From the NCBI RefSeq assembly GCF_014926405.1, contig NZ_JACXXJ020000005.1, forward strand, positions 67,001-131,000: 64,000 nt of DNA, written 5' to 3'. Source of the DNA: Agrobacterium vitis. Its GTDB lineage: Bacteria; Pseudomonadota; Alphaproteobacteria; Rhizobiales; Rhizobiaceae. Below, piece after piece: positions 36,340 to 45,011 of the stretch. Numbering within the stretch: position 1 is the first letter of the stretch; the number at the start of each line of letters is the position of its first letter. The position numbers and the translations under genes are program-made. Under the pieces are notes generated by a model that was not told where the DNA came from, did no database searches, and was given only the letters and a program-made list of their open reading frames with translations.

Positions 36340-36437
36340 CAACTGTCTGTGTACGAGCATTGCACGGCATCGAAAACCGGTTCCCAGTGTTCGCTTCGGT
36401 GTTGTATCGTGGCATTTCCACGAATCGGAGACCTGCA

Positions 36438-36827
36438 ATGATTGAAGTTCCGGTGTCCTGGGGTGAGTTGATCGACAAGATCACCATTCTCCAGATCAAG
36501 TCAGAGCGGATCACGGACGAGGCCAAGCGCGCCAATGTCGAGCGCGAGCTGTCCCTGCTCAATGAACGGCTGAAGCCGGTGGCCGATCATCAGGGTGTCG
36601 TCGCCATCAGCCGTGATCTTCTGTCCGTCAATACGGTACTCTGGGAGATCGAGGACGATATCCGCGATTGCGAGCGCGACGGCGATTTCGGTCCGCGTTT
36701 CGTGTCTCTCGCCCGTTCGGTCTATGTTACCAATGACCGGCGTGCCGAGTTGAAGCGGCAGATCAATGTCGAGCTGGGCTCTGACATTATCGAGGAAAAG
36801 TCCTACAAGCCTTATGCTGCGGCCTGA
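36438..36827 (+). CDS. DUF6165 family protein
   Basis: This 129-residue soluble protein begins MIEVPVSWGELIDKITILQIK, which I recognise as DUF6165. It is mainly helical and charged (KRANVERELSLLNERL may be coiled). No function is known to me. It lies between the secreted repeat protein and the TPR-glycosyltransferase genes, so it may help the same modification process. The ATG at 36438 follows GGAGACCTGCA; an upstream in-frame extension to 36360 lacks support. Confidence 0.8.
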   Translation: MIEVPVSWGELIDKITILQIKSERITDEAKRANVERELSLLNERLKPVADHQGVVAISRDLLSVNTVLWEIEDDIRDCERDGDFGPRFVSLARSVYVTNDRRAELKRQINVELGSDIIEEKSYKPYAAA

Positions 36828-37009
36828 TTGATAGCGCATGGATCGTCTTCGGTCCGTGCTTGGGACTCTTTGACCTTTAGGCGAGGATGCATGAGCATGT
36901 TTTCGCCTTGATATGAAATGGCCGACACGCCGATTTTGGGTAAACAGGACCATGAAGGTTCGGTGTTCCTGGTCTTGGATCAGGCCAATGGATGAAAGAA
37001 GAGCGCGTT

Positions 37010-40000
37010 ATGACGACGCATGAGGTTTCGCAGTGCCGTTCGCTGTTGGCGCAGGGGCGCGTGGCTGAGGCCTTGCAGGGCTTGACGGCTCTTTTCGAGG
37101 CCCATCCAGACCATGCCGAGACCGCTCATTACTATGCGCTCGCCCTTCATCTTTCCGGCCGCTCGCCTGAGGCCGTTCCCGCTTTCGAACATGCTTTGCA
37201 ACTTGCGCCAGACCAACCCGGCCTGCTGCAAAACATGGTGCTTCCGCTGATTGCAGTGGGTGACCATCAGCGCGCCATCGATATGGGTGCGCGCGCCGTG
37301 ACGCTTGACAGTAAAGCCGTTGGCGCCTGGTCCAATCTGGTTCTGGCCCTGACATCGGCAAAACGATGGGATGAAGCCCTTAATGCGGCTCAACAGGGTC
37401 TGGCGATTGACAGTGATGAGCCGTCGCTGCTGGCTCAAATGGGCGTCATCCTGCTGGAGCTTGGCGACAGTGCGGGAGCCGAAACCCATCTGCTCCGGGC
37501 GCTGGAGCTGAAGCCGGATGCCGAGGCTTTCTATAATCTCGGCGTGCTGTTGCATGGATTGCAACGCGAAGCCGAAGCTTGTGATAGCTATACAAAGGCG
37601 CTGACGCTCGATCCCTCGCATCGGCGCGCCGCCAATAACCTGGCGGCAAGCCTGCGCATTCTGGGAAATTTGAAGGGTGCGGACCGGATACTGAAGCAAT
37701 TGATCGGCAGCGGCGATGCCCCCGTTCACCGCTTTAACCGCGCCTGCCTGCAATTGCTGGACGGCCAGTGGAGCGAGGCCTGGGCCGATTACGAGTTGCG
37801 TGATCAGGCCACCGGGAGTTCCACCTCGCCCTTGCTGATGCAGGGGCCGCGCTGGCAGGGCGAAGCGCTGCAAGACCAGACGCTGCTGGTGTTCCATGAG
37901 CAGGGATTGGGCGATACCATCCAGTTTATCCGGTTTTTACCGCGCATTGCTGAGCGGGTTGGGCATGTGGTTTTCGTCTGCCAACCGCAACTTTACCGTC
38001 TGCTAAGCCTTTCCGAATTTTTCGCGACCCCGTCCATCTCGCTCTTGCCTGATGGTGCGGATCTGCCCGCTTACGCGGCCTGGGTGCCGCTGCTGTCGCT
38101 GCCGGGCCTGATCAACCTTGTGCCAGAGGCGACAGGCCAGCGCGTTCCCTATCTCACACTGGAAAAACAGCTTTTCGAGCGCTGGCGCGACTGGCTTGGC
38201 GGGCTTTCTCCAAGCCAGGAGCAAGAGCAGAAGAAGACACGTTTTCGCATCGGTCTATCCTGGCAGGGCAATCCAAAGGCCTATGGTGAGCCGGGCCGCT
38301 CGCTGCCGCTGGAGTGCTTCCAGCCGCTTGCCGAATTCTCAGACGAAATTGACATCATCTCCCTGCAAAAGGGGGTAGGAGCCGATCAGCAAGCGCCGGA
38401 GGGATTGGCGCTGCACCCCGTTCCGGGTCTGGATGACGGTCCCGATGCCTTTGTCGATACCGCAGCCTTGATGGCGTCGCTGGATCTGGTCATCACCTCA
38501 GATACGGCCCTTGCCCATCTTGCGGGCGCATTGGGCAGGCCGGTCTGGCTGCTGCTGAAAAAAGCCCCGGACTGGCGCTGGGGCATGGATGGCATTTTGA
38601 CCGATTGGTACCCAACCATGCGGCTGTTTCGCCAGATGGAGGCGGGGCAATGGCAGCCGGTCCTTCAGGACGTGGCGCATGAGCTGAAAGTGCTGCTGTT
38701 TGCTGGCCGCGCCACGGATGATGCGCCGGATGATGCCGCTGACGGATTGAACGAGGCGATCAAGCGCCATCAGGGCCGCGATTATGGCCGGGCCGTGCAG
38801 CTTTACCGGCATGTACTGACGCTGGATTTTCAAAGAGAGCGGGTGCTCAACCTGCTTGGCATGGCGTGCCTGGAAGCCGGTGAACGCTCATCGGTGGCCG
38901 GGCGGCAGGCCATTCCCTTTTGCGCCCGCGCGGTGGCGATCCGCCCCTCGCTTGGCGATCACTGGAGCAATTTCGCCATTGCGCTCGATGCTGCGGGGCT
39001 TGTGACCGATGGGATGCGAGCGCTGCGCCACGGGCTGCTCTACGATACCGGTCACGCAGCGTGCCTTTTGGCGCTGGCCCGGCGCGAAACGTCGGTGGGT
39101 GATGCCGAAACAGCCTTGCGCCGCGCGGGCGAGGTGCTGAAAGCCCAGCCGCGCTCAGGTCACGCCCTGTCGGTTTATGCGGCGGCGGCGCTGGCGCTTG
39201 GCCGGTTTAACGTGGCGGAGGAGGCTTTGCGACGCGCCTGCCGGATTGAGCCGGAACTGGCCTCGCATCACGTACAACTGGGTGCGGTTCTGCTGAAAGC
39301 CAAGCAGCCGCAGGCAGCCGCCCGCGCCTGGGAAAAGGCTTTGACGCTTGACCCCGGCAATGCCGATGCCTGGAGCAATCTGGGCGTGGCGGAGCGCAAT
39401 CACGGCTATCCCGATCTGGCCTGCTGGATCCAGAGACAGGGCGCACTTGCCAAGCCCGGCCATGCCGAATCCTGGAGCAATCTCGGCATTAGCCTGATGG
39501 ATACCGGCCGCGAGGACGAGGCGATACTGGCCTTTGGCAAGGCAATCGAGGCCCGTCCCGGCTATGCCGATGCGGAAATGGCGCTGGGCATGTGTTTGCT
39601 GAACGAGGGCGATTATGCCCGTGGCCTGCCGCTTTACGAGCGTCGCTTCCTGGTGGAAATCCTCGGCATAGATCGCACCCGCGTCCGGCTGCCAGTCTGG
39701 CAGGGGGAGGATCTGGCGGGCAAGTCCATTCTGGTTCTGGCCGAACAGGGCTTTGGCGATGCTTTCCAGTTCGTCCGCTATGTGGCGCTCCTGAAGGAAA
39801 AAGGCGCGGCCAAGGTGATGATTGGCTGCCGTCGCAAGATTGCCACGCTGCTGCAAACCGTGCCGGGAGTGGATGGCGTCGTCTGCGAAAGCGATCCCGT
39901 CCCACCGCTCGATTACCACGTGTTCATGATGAGCCTGCCGCTGCTTTGCGGGACAGTCGTCGAGACAATCCCGGCTTTTCCCGCCTATCTGTTTGCCGAT

Positions 40001-42037
40001 CCGCTGCGGGTGCGGCGCTGGGCAGGCTTTCTTGCGGCAAAGCCGGGCTTCCGGGTTGGCCTCGTTTGGCAGGGCAATCCCGATCCGCAGGTTGATAAGG
40101 GCCGCAGCTTTCCCTTGCAGGTGCTGTCGCCGTTCGCTGCCATTGACGGTGTGCGCCTGATCGCCTTGCAAAAGGGTGCGGGCGAAGAACAGCTGGATAC
40201 AGTGGATTTTGCCGTCGAGCGCCCGCCGGAGGATTTCGACAGCGGCGCCGATGCCTTTGTCGATACGGCAGCGATGATCATGAATCTCGATCTCGTCATC
40301 ACCTCCGATACAGCGGTGGCGCATCTGGCTGGCGCGCTTGGCCGTCCGACCTGGGTGATCCTCAAGTCGCATGCCGAATGGCGCTGGCTGCGCGGCCGCA
40401 GCGATAGCCCCTGGTATCCGGCAAGCCGGGTGTTTCGCCGGGTGGCCGATGAAGTCGAGGCGGAACCCTTTGCCGGTGTCGTCTCCCGCGTAGCCGAGGC
40501 GCTGGGCCGGCTGGTCGAGGGGGACAGGGCGCAACTGTATGAAGCCGCCGAGCCGGTGGTTGCCGTTCCGGCCCAACCGGCACCGCAACAACGGCTGGCC
40601 GCCGCCATCCGCACCCATATGGCCGGAAATGTCACTGCCGCCGAGGCGACCTATGCGGCGCTGCTGCATGAGGACGAAACACGGGCCGAGGCGCTGCATA
40701 TGCTGGGTGGGTTGGCGGTTGAGCGCCTGCATTACCATCGCGGCTATGTCCTGCTGCGGGCGGCGGCGGCACTGGGGCTTTCAACACCGATCTTCCAGAC
40801 CAATTATGCCATCGCCCTTCGCCATGTCGGCAAGCAGGATGAGGCCGAAGCATGCCTGCGCCAAAGCCTGGAGACCAGCCCCAGCGCCGAAGCCTATATG
40901 ACCCTCGGCAATCTTTTGCGCGATACGGATCGCTATGGGCAAGCGTTGGAGGCTTACCGGGCCTCGATCCAGCTGCGCCCGGATCTGTCCAAGGCCCATC
41001 GCGGGCTTGGCAATGCATTGCGCGAAATGGGCCGGGTTGAGGAGGCAATCGCCAGTCTGGATCGGGCGCTGGATCTCCTGCCTGGTGATGTCGAAACCCT
41101 GATCGACCGGGCGCATGCGCATCTGATGGCGGGCAATCTGCCGCAGGGTTTTCGCGATTACGAGACGCGCTGGCAGGGCGCTGAAATGGTGGCGCGCACG
41201 CTGCCCATGCCGCGCTGGACCGGCGAGGCCCTGCCGGACAAGGTACTGCTGATCCACGGCGAACAGGGGTTGGGCGACCAGATCCAGTTTGCCCGTTTCG
41301 TGCGCCAAGCCGCTCTCAAGGTCGGTCATGTCATTCTGGAATTGCGTGAGCCGTTGATCGGCCTGTTTTCAACACTGGTGGTGGAGAGGCGCAACATCAC
41401 CCTGCGCCGCCAGGGTGTCGATGCCATTGACGATGCCGATGTCGAGGCGCCGATCATGAGCCTACCGCTGATTTTTGCAACCACGCTGGAAACTTTGCCG
41501 GGCCCGGCCAATTTCCGGCCCGATCCTCGCCGGGTGGCAGACTGGGAAGCGCGGTTTGGGCATCGTGACGCTTTGCGGGTCGGGCTGGTCTGGCAGGGCA
41601 ATCCGGTCGCGCGCGCCGACAAGGGCCGCTCGCCGCCCTTGAAAACGCTGGAGCCACTGTTTGCTGTCGAAGGAGCGCATTTCATCAGCCTGCAATTCAA
41701 GGATGGGCTGGAACAGATGGCCGGTCTGGATTTTGCCAAGGCCATGCAGGCGCCGGGGGCGGAGCTTGGCGATTTCGGCGAGACGGCGGCAGCGATTGCT
41801 GCGCTTGATCTGGTGATTTCCTCCTGCACCTCCACGCTGCATCTGGCAGCATCGCTGGGCGTGCCGTGTTTTGCGCTGCTGAAATACGGTGCGGATTGGC
41901 GCTGGATGACCGGTCGAGACGATAGCCCCTGGTATCCGGGCCTGAAACTGTTTCGCCAACCGCAACCAGGCGATTGGGCAAGTGTGGCCAAGGCGGTGGC
42001 AGAAGACCTCAAGCGGCTGGTGGAGCGTAAGCCATGA
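37010..42037 (+). CDS. Giant protein with three fused TPR + glycosyltransferase-like modules
   Basis: This 1675-residue protein consists of three copies of one layout: about six to eight TPRs, then a GT-B-like domain. Approximate positions: TPR 5-275, GT 281-565; TPR 580-890, GT 897-1170; TPR 1180-1395, GT 1400-1675. Each GT part repeats HEQGLGDTIQF or AEQGFGDAFQF or GEQGLGDQIQF, then a WQGNP segment, DTAALMASLDLVITSDTA or similar, and a WRW box. These resemble GT9/GT41-type glycosyltransferases joined to TPRs, which in other systems recognise protein acceptors. It is cytoplasmic (no signal). The start is ATG 37010 after GAAGAG; ATG 36992 is also possible. It probably acts on the nearby secreted protein; this is inference. 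Confidence 0.85.
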   Translation: MTTHEVSQCRSLLAQGRVAEALQGLTALFEAHPDHAETAHYYALALHLSGRSPEAVPAFEHALQLAPDQPGLLQNMVLPLIAVGDHQRAIDMGARAVTLDSKAVGAWSNLVLALTSAKRWDEALNAAQQGLAIDSDEPSLLAQMGVILLELGDSAGAETHLLRALELKPDAEAFYNLGVLLHGLQREAEACDSYTKALTLDPSHRRAANNLAASLRILGNLKGADRILKQLIGSGDAPVHRFNRACLQLLDGQWSEAWADYELRDQATGSSTSPLLMQGPRWQGEALQDQTLLVFHEQGLGDTIQFIRFLPRIAERVGHVVFVCQPQLYRLLSLSEFFATPSISLLPDGADLPAYAAWVPLLSLPGLINLVPEATGQRVPYLTLEKQLFERWRDWLGGLSPSQEQEQKKTRFRIGLSWQGNPKAYGEPGRSLPLECFQPLAEFSDEIDIISLQKGVGADQQAPEGLALHPVPGLDDGPDAFVDTAALMASLDLVITSDTALAHLAGALGRPVWLLLKKAPDWRWGMDGILTDWYPTMRLFRQMEAGQWQPVLQDVAHELKVLLFAGRATDDAPDDAADGLNEAIKRHQGRDYGRAVQLYRHVLTLDFQRERVLNLLGMACLEAGERSSVAGRQAIPFCARAVAIRPSLGDHWSNFAIALDAAGLVTDGMRALRHGLLYDTGHAACLLALARRETSVGDAETALRRAGEVLKAQPRSGHALSVYAAAALALGRFNVAEEALRRACRIEPELASHHVQLGAVLLKAKQPQAAARAWEKALTLDPGNADAWSNLGVAERNHGYPDLACWIQRQGALAKPGHAESWSNLGISLMDTGREDEAILAFGKAIEARPGYADAEMALGMCLLNEGDYARGLPLYERRFLVEILGIDRTRVRLPVWQGEDLAGKSILVLAEQGFGDAFQFVRYVALLKEKGAAKVMIGCRRKIATLLQTVPGVDGVVCESDPVPPLDYHVFMMSLPLLCGTVVETIPAFPAYLFADPLRVRRWAGFLAAKPGFRVGLVWQGNPDPQVDKGRSFPLQVLSPFAAIDGVRLIALQKGAGEEQLDTVDFAVERPPEDFDSGADAFVDTAAMIMNLDLVITSDTAVAHLAGALGRPTWVILKSHAEWRWLRGRSDSPWYPASRVFRRVADEVEAEPFAGVVSRVAEALGRLVEGDRAQLYEAAEPVVAVPAQPAPQQRLAAAIRTHMAGNVTAAEATYAALLHEDETRAEALHMLGGLAVERLHYHRGYVLLRAAAALGLSTPIFQTNYAIALRHVGKQDEAEACLRQSLETSPSAEAYMTLGNLLRDTDRYGQALEAYRASIQLRPDLSKAHRGLGNALREMGRVEEAIASLDRALDLLPGDVETLIDRAHAHLMAGNLPQGFRDYETRWQGAEMVARTLPMPRWTGEALPDKVLLIHGEQGLGDQIQFARFVRQAALKVGHVILELREPLIGLFSTLVVERRNITLRRQGVDAIDDADVEAPIMSLPLIFATTLETLPGPANFRPDPRRVADWEARFGHRDALRVGLVWQGNPVARADKGRSPPLKTLEPLFAVEGAHFISLQFKDGLEQMAGLDFAKAMQAPGAELGDFGETAAAIAALDLVISSCTSTLHLAASLGVPCFALLKYGADWRWMTGRDDSPWYPGLKLFRQPQPGDWASVAKAVAEDLKRLVERKP

Positions 42038-43545
42038 CGAACCAAACTGCGTCGGGCGAAAGGCTGATCCAGGCCTTTCAGCTGCACAAGGCTGGGATGC
42101 TGGACGAGGCGATTGCCCATTACCGTGCCATTCTCGAGGAAGAGCCCGACCAGGTCGATGCGCTCAGACTGCTGGCCTCGGCGGAACGCTCGCGCGGCGA
42201 TCTGGCGCAATCGCTGTCGCTTTATGCCCGGGCGCTCAGACTTGCGCCTGAGGAAAGCGATATCTGGTATAATCTCGGCAATGCGCTGGGTGAGGCCGGG
42301 CGCAAGCCGGATGCGCTGGAAGCTTATCAACGCGCCGCGCAATTGGCACCTGACAATGCCGCCTGTCACGCCAATATCGGCGTAACGCATGCCGATCTCG
42401 ATGATTATCCGGCAGCGATTACCGCTTATCGGCAAGCTTTGGTGCTCGATCCACAAAACCGCATAGCGCTCCACAATCTCGGCAATGCGCTGTCCGAATT
42501 GGGCGAGGCGGAAGCGGCGATGGCGCTGCTGTCCAAGGCACTGGAAATCTATCCCACCTCCGCTGAGGCTCATTACAACCTTGGCCTCAACCTGCTGCGG
42601 CTTTTCGATTACACCACTGGTTTTGCCGAGTATGAATGGCGCTGGCAGGCCGAAGGCTTTCCGGGGGAAGCACGTCACACGGATATTGCCGATTGGAACG
42701 GGCGGCCTTTTCAAGGCAAACACCTGCTGGTCCATGCGGAACAGGGACTTGGCGACACGATCCAGTTCGTCAAGCTGTTACCCCTGGTCAAATCGCTTGG
42801 CGGCGAGGTGATCCTGCAAGTGCCAAACAAGCTGATCGGGCTGCTGGCGGATGTGCCGGGGGCAGATCGGGTACAGGCAGAGAACCCGCCAGCAGGAACC
42901 ATCGATTTTCAGGTGCCGTTGCTTGGTCTGCCGCATCGGCTGAAATTGACGCTGGGCAGCGTGCCGAAAGCCCCCGCCTATTTGCAGCCACAGGCGGAGC
43001 GGGTTTCGCTGTGGCGTGAACGGCTGAATTTGAAGCAAGGCGAGAAATCCCTGGGCTTTGTCTGGCGCGGCAATCCCCTGTCACCAGCGGAAAAAGGTCG
43101 CAGTCTTGCCGGTCCCGAACAGCTGTCGCCCTTTGCGAGCCTTGGCGGTACACGGCTGATCGCCCTGCAAAAACTTGACGATGCAGCATTGGAACTCGCC
43201 GATACACCCTCAGGCTATAAGGTGGCGGGCCTGTCCTTCACGTTGGAACATCCAGGCCCTGATTTTGATGCCGGAGCGGATGCTTTTCTCGACACGGCGG
43301 CCATCCTCACCCAGCTTTCGGCCTTCGTATCGGTCTGCACCGCGCCGCTGCATCTGGCCGGTAGCCTTGGCGTACCGACCATCGGCCTTTTGAAGAAAGT
43401 GCCGGATTGGCGGTGGGGTTCTGAGGGCAGAACGACGCCCTGGTATCCGTCCATGCAGCTTTGCCGCCAAACCGAGGCGGGGGATTTTACCGCCCCGATT
43501 GCACAGGCGGTGTCGCTTGCCGAAGCGATTACGAATAAGTCCTGA
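42034..43545 (+). CDS. Single TPR + glycosyltransferase-like protein
   Basis: This 503-residue protein has the same layout as one module of the preceding gene: TPRs (about 5-215) and a GT-like domain (about 220-503) with HAEQGLGDTIQFVK, FVWRGNP, DAFLDTAAILTQL and DWRWGS. In place of the usual ITSDTA it has VSVCTAPLHLAG, so the acceptor or donor pocket may differ. It overlaps the giant gene as ATGA and its 3' end overlaps the convergent GT4 gene by 17 bp. It gives the locus a fourth GT-like domain. Confidence 0.87.
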   Translation: MTNQTASGERLIQAFQLHKAGMLDEAIAHYRAILEEEPDQVDALRLLASAERSRGDLAQSLSLYARALRLAPEESDIWYNLGNALGEAGRKPDALEAYQRAAQLAPDNAACHANIGVTHADLDDYPAAITAYRQALVLDPQNRIALHNLGNALSELGEAEAAMALLSKALEIYPTSAEAHYNLGLNLLRLFDYTTGFAEYEWRWQAEGFPGEARHTDIADWNGRPFQGKHLLVHAEQGLGDTIQFVKLLPLVKSLGGEVILQVPNKLIGLLADVPGADRVQAENPPAGTIDFQVPLLGLPHRLKLTLGSVPKAPAYLQPQAERVSLWRERLNLKQGEKSLGFVWRGNPLSPAEKGRSLAGPEQLSPFASLGGTRLIALQKLDDAALELADTPSGYKVAGLSFTLEHPGPDFDAGADAFLDTAAILTQLSAFVSVCTAPLHLAGSLGVPTIGLLKKVPDWRWGSEGRTTPWYPSMQLCRQTEAGDFTAPIAQAVSLAEAITNKS

Positions 43546-44890
43546 TGATCTTTTTCATCGCATCCGCTGTGCGCGACCAGGTATAGCCAGCAAGCTTGGC
43601 TGCACCACGCTCGCCACGGCGACGGGCTTCGTTGCGGTCGCGCCAGACCCGCTCCAGCGCCTCTTCGATTTCATCGACGCTGCTTTCTCCCCAGCCGGCC
43701 ACGGAGCCGACGCCAGCGCCTTCGCCAGCAACGGGGGTCTGATGTTCCAGCGCATAGCAATTGCCGCCGTCGATCAGGTCGAGATGACCGGTATTGGCCG
43801 ACAGAATCGTCGGCACGCCACAGGCCATGCATTCCATCGCCACCAGATTGGTGCCGCCTTCGGAGCGGTTGGGGAAGACCGCCACGTCCATTTCGCGCAG
43901 GATCGGTGCCATCAGCGCATTGGGGACAGAACCGAGATCAAGAAACTGATGGGCAGCGATATCGTTGGCGGCAATCCAGGCGGATTGATCGATGGCGCCC
44001 TTGTCATTGGTGGTGATGGCGGTGGCCTTGCCGGACCGGTTGAGCGTCAGGGCAAATTGTGGCCAGGGACTGTGCCAGGCGGAAACCAGCAGGGCTTCTG
44101 GATGGCGTTTAGCAAACCGGGCAAACGCGGCCACCACCAGATCCTGCCCCTTGCGCAATTCCAGCTTGCCGCCTGAAAACACCAGAAAGCGGTCGGCCAG
44201 AACGCCTTGGCGCGGGCCTGGGTGAAACAGCGTCTGATCGATGCCTTGGATGACGGTGGTGACATTGTTGAGGCCATGGGCGCGCATGATCTCTTCGTTC
44301 CAACTCGATCCGGCAATCACCAGCGGAAATGCTTTGGCTCTGGCTTTCGTGGCCTCCGACAGTTGCGGCAGTTCAAAGAACACCACGCCCAGCGTCGGGC
44401 TGCCGGAAAGGGCAACGCCTTTGGGGCCGGGCGACATGGTAAAATCATTGCCGAGCCCGGCGAGAAGCGGGGTATTGACCGTCAGGGACTTTTCGCTCTG
44501 GGCGGCGATGCGGTTCGAAAGGTCGGCGCTGGCCCGGAAAAATCCGCCAAGTGCGCGTTGCCGCAACGGATCGACGACGATCTGGTCGGATTGCAACGGA
44601 AAGGACGTCACCGGCTCCAGCACCGGATCGTTGGACCAGTTGAGCGCCAGGTTAAGGCCATAAATGCCCCAGCCGAAAAAGCTGGATATGCCCCAATGGA
44701 TAATCACGGGCCGTCTGGGCGTCTGGGTCACGAGCAGCATATCTCCAAGCCTGGCGGTTTTCAGGGCGATTCGCCCCGGTTGCAAAAGCTTAACCTGCTT
44801 TTCCAGGCGCTGGAACAGTGTGGGCCGCGTTATCAACGACGGTAAGGGAACTGTTTCTGTTTGCGACGCGGATTCACGAAAATCCAGCAT
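43529..44890 (-). CDS. Glycosyltransferase family 4 protein
   Basis: This 453-residue GT-B enzyme has the C-terminal donor-binding region of GT4: VFSGGKLELRKGQDLVVAAF and the Glu-rich NRSEGGTNLVAMECMACG followed by GVPTILS. It probably transfers a sugar from a nucleotide donor in the cytoplasm. The N-terminal about 200 residues are not obviously like any enzyme I know. It lies on the opposite strand between the TPR-GT genes and the secretion genes and diverges from the latter across 121 bp, so it belongs to the locus by position although not by transcript. Confidence 0.85.
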   Translation of the reverse strand: MLDFRESASQTETVPLPSLITRPTLFQRLEKQVKLLQPGRIALKTARLGDMLLVTQTPRRPVIIHWGISSFFGWGIYGLNLALNWSNDPVLEPVTSFPLQSDQIVVDPLRQRALGGFFRASADLSNRIAAQSEKSLTVNTPLLAGLGNDFTMSPGPKGVALSGSPTLGVVFFELPQLSEATKARAKAFPLVIAGSSWNEEIMRAHGLNNVTTVIQGIDQTLFHPGPRQGVLADRFLVFSGGKLELRKGQDLVVAAFARFAKRHPEALLVSAWHSPWPQFALTLNRSGKATAITTNDKGAIDQSAWIAANDIAAHQFLDLGSVPNALMAPILREMDVAVFPNRSEGGTNLVAMECMACGVPTILSANTGHLDLIDGGNCYALEHQTPVAGEGAGVGSVAGWGESSVDEIEEALERVWRDRNEARRRGERGAAKLAGYTWSRTADAMKKIIRTYS

Positions 44891-45011
44891 GGCGAAAGCT
44901 TCGGCTTCTACGGTCGGGTTGAATGGGTCCGTTCCCGGCTTGTGGGGCAGGGCGGATCCTCACGAAAAACTCGCCATGTGTGCTTTCGGCGATGGATGAT
45001 GAGGTGTGTCG

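Noticed and set aside
39155..40738. 527-codon minus-strand frame opposite the TPR-GT gene
   Set aside because: Shadow of the repeated TPR coding sequence.
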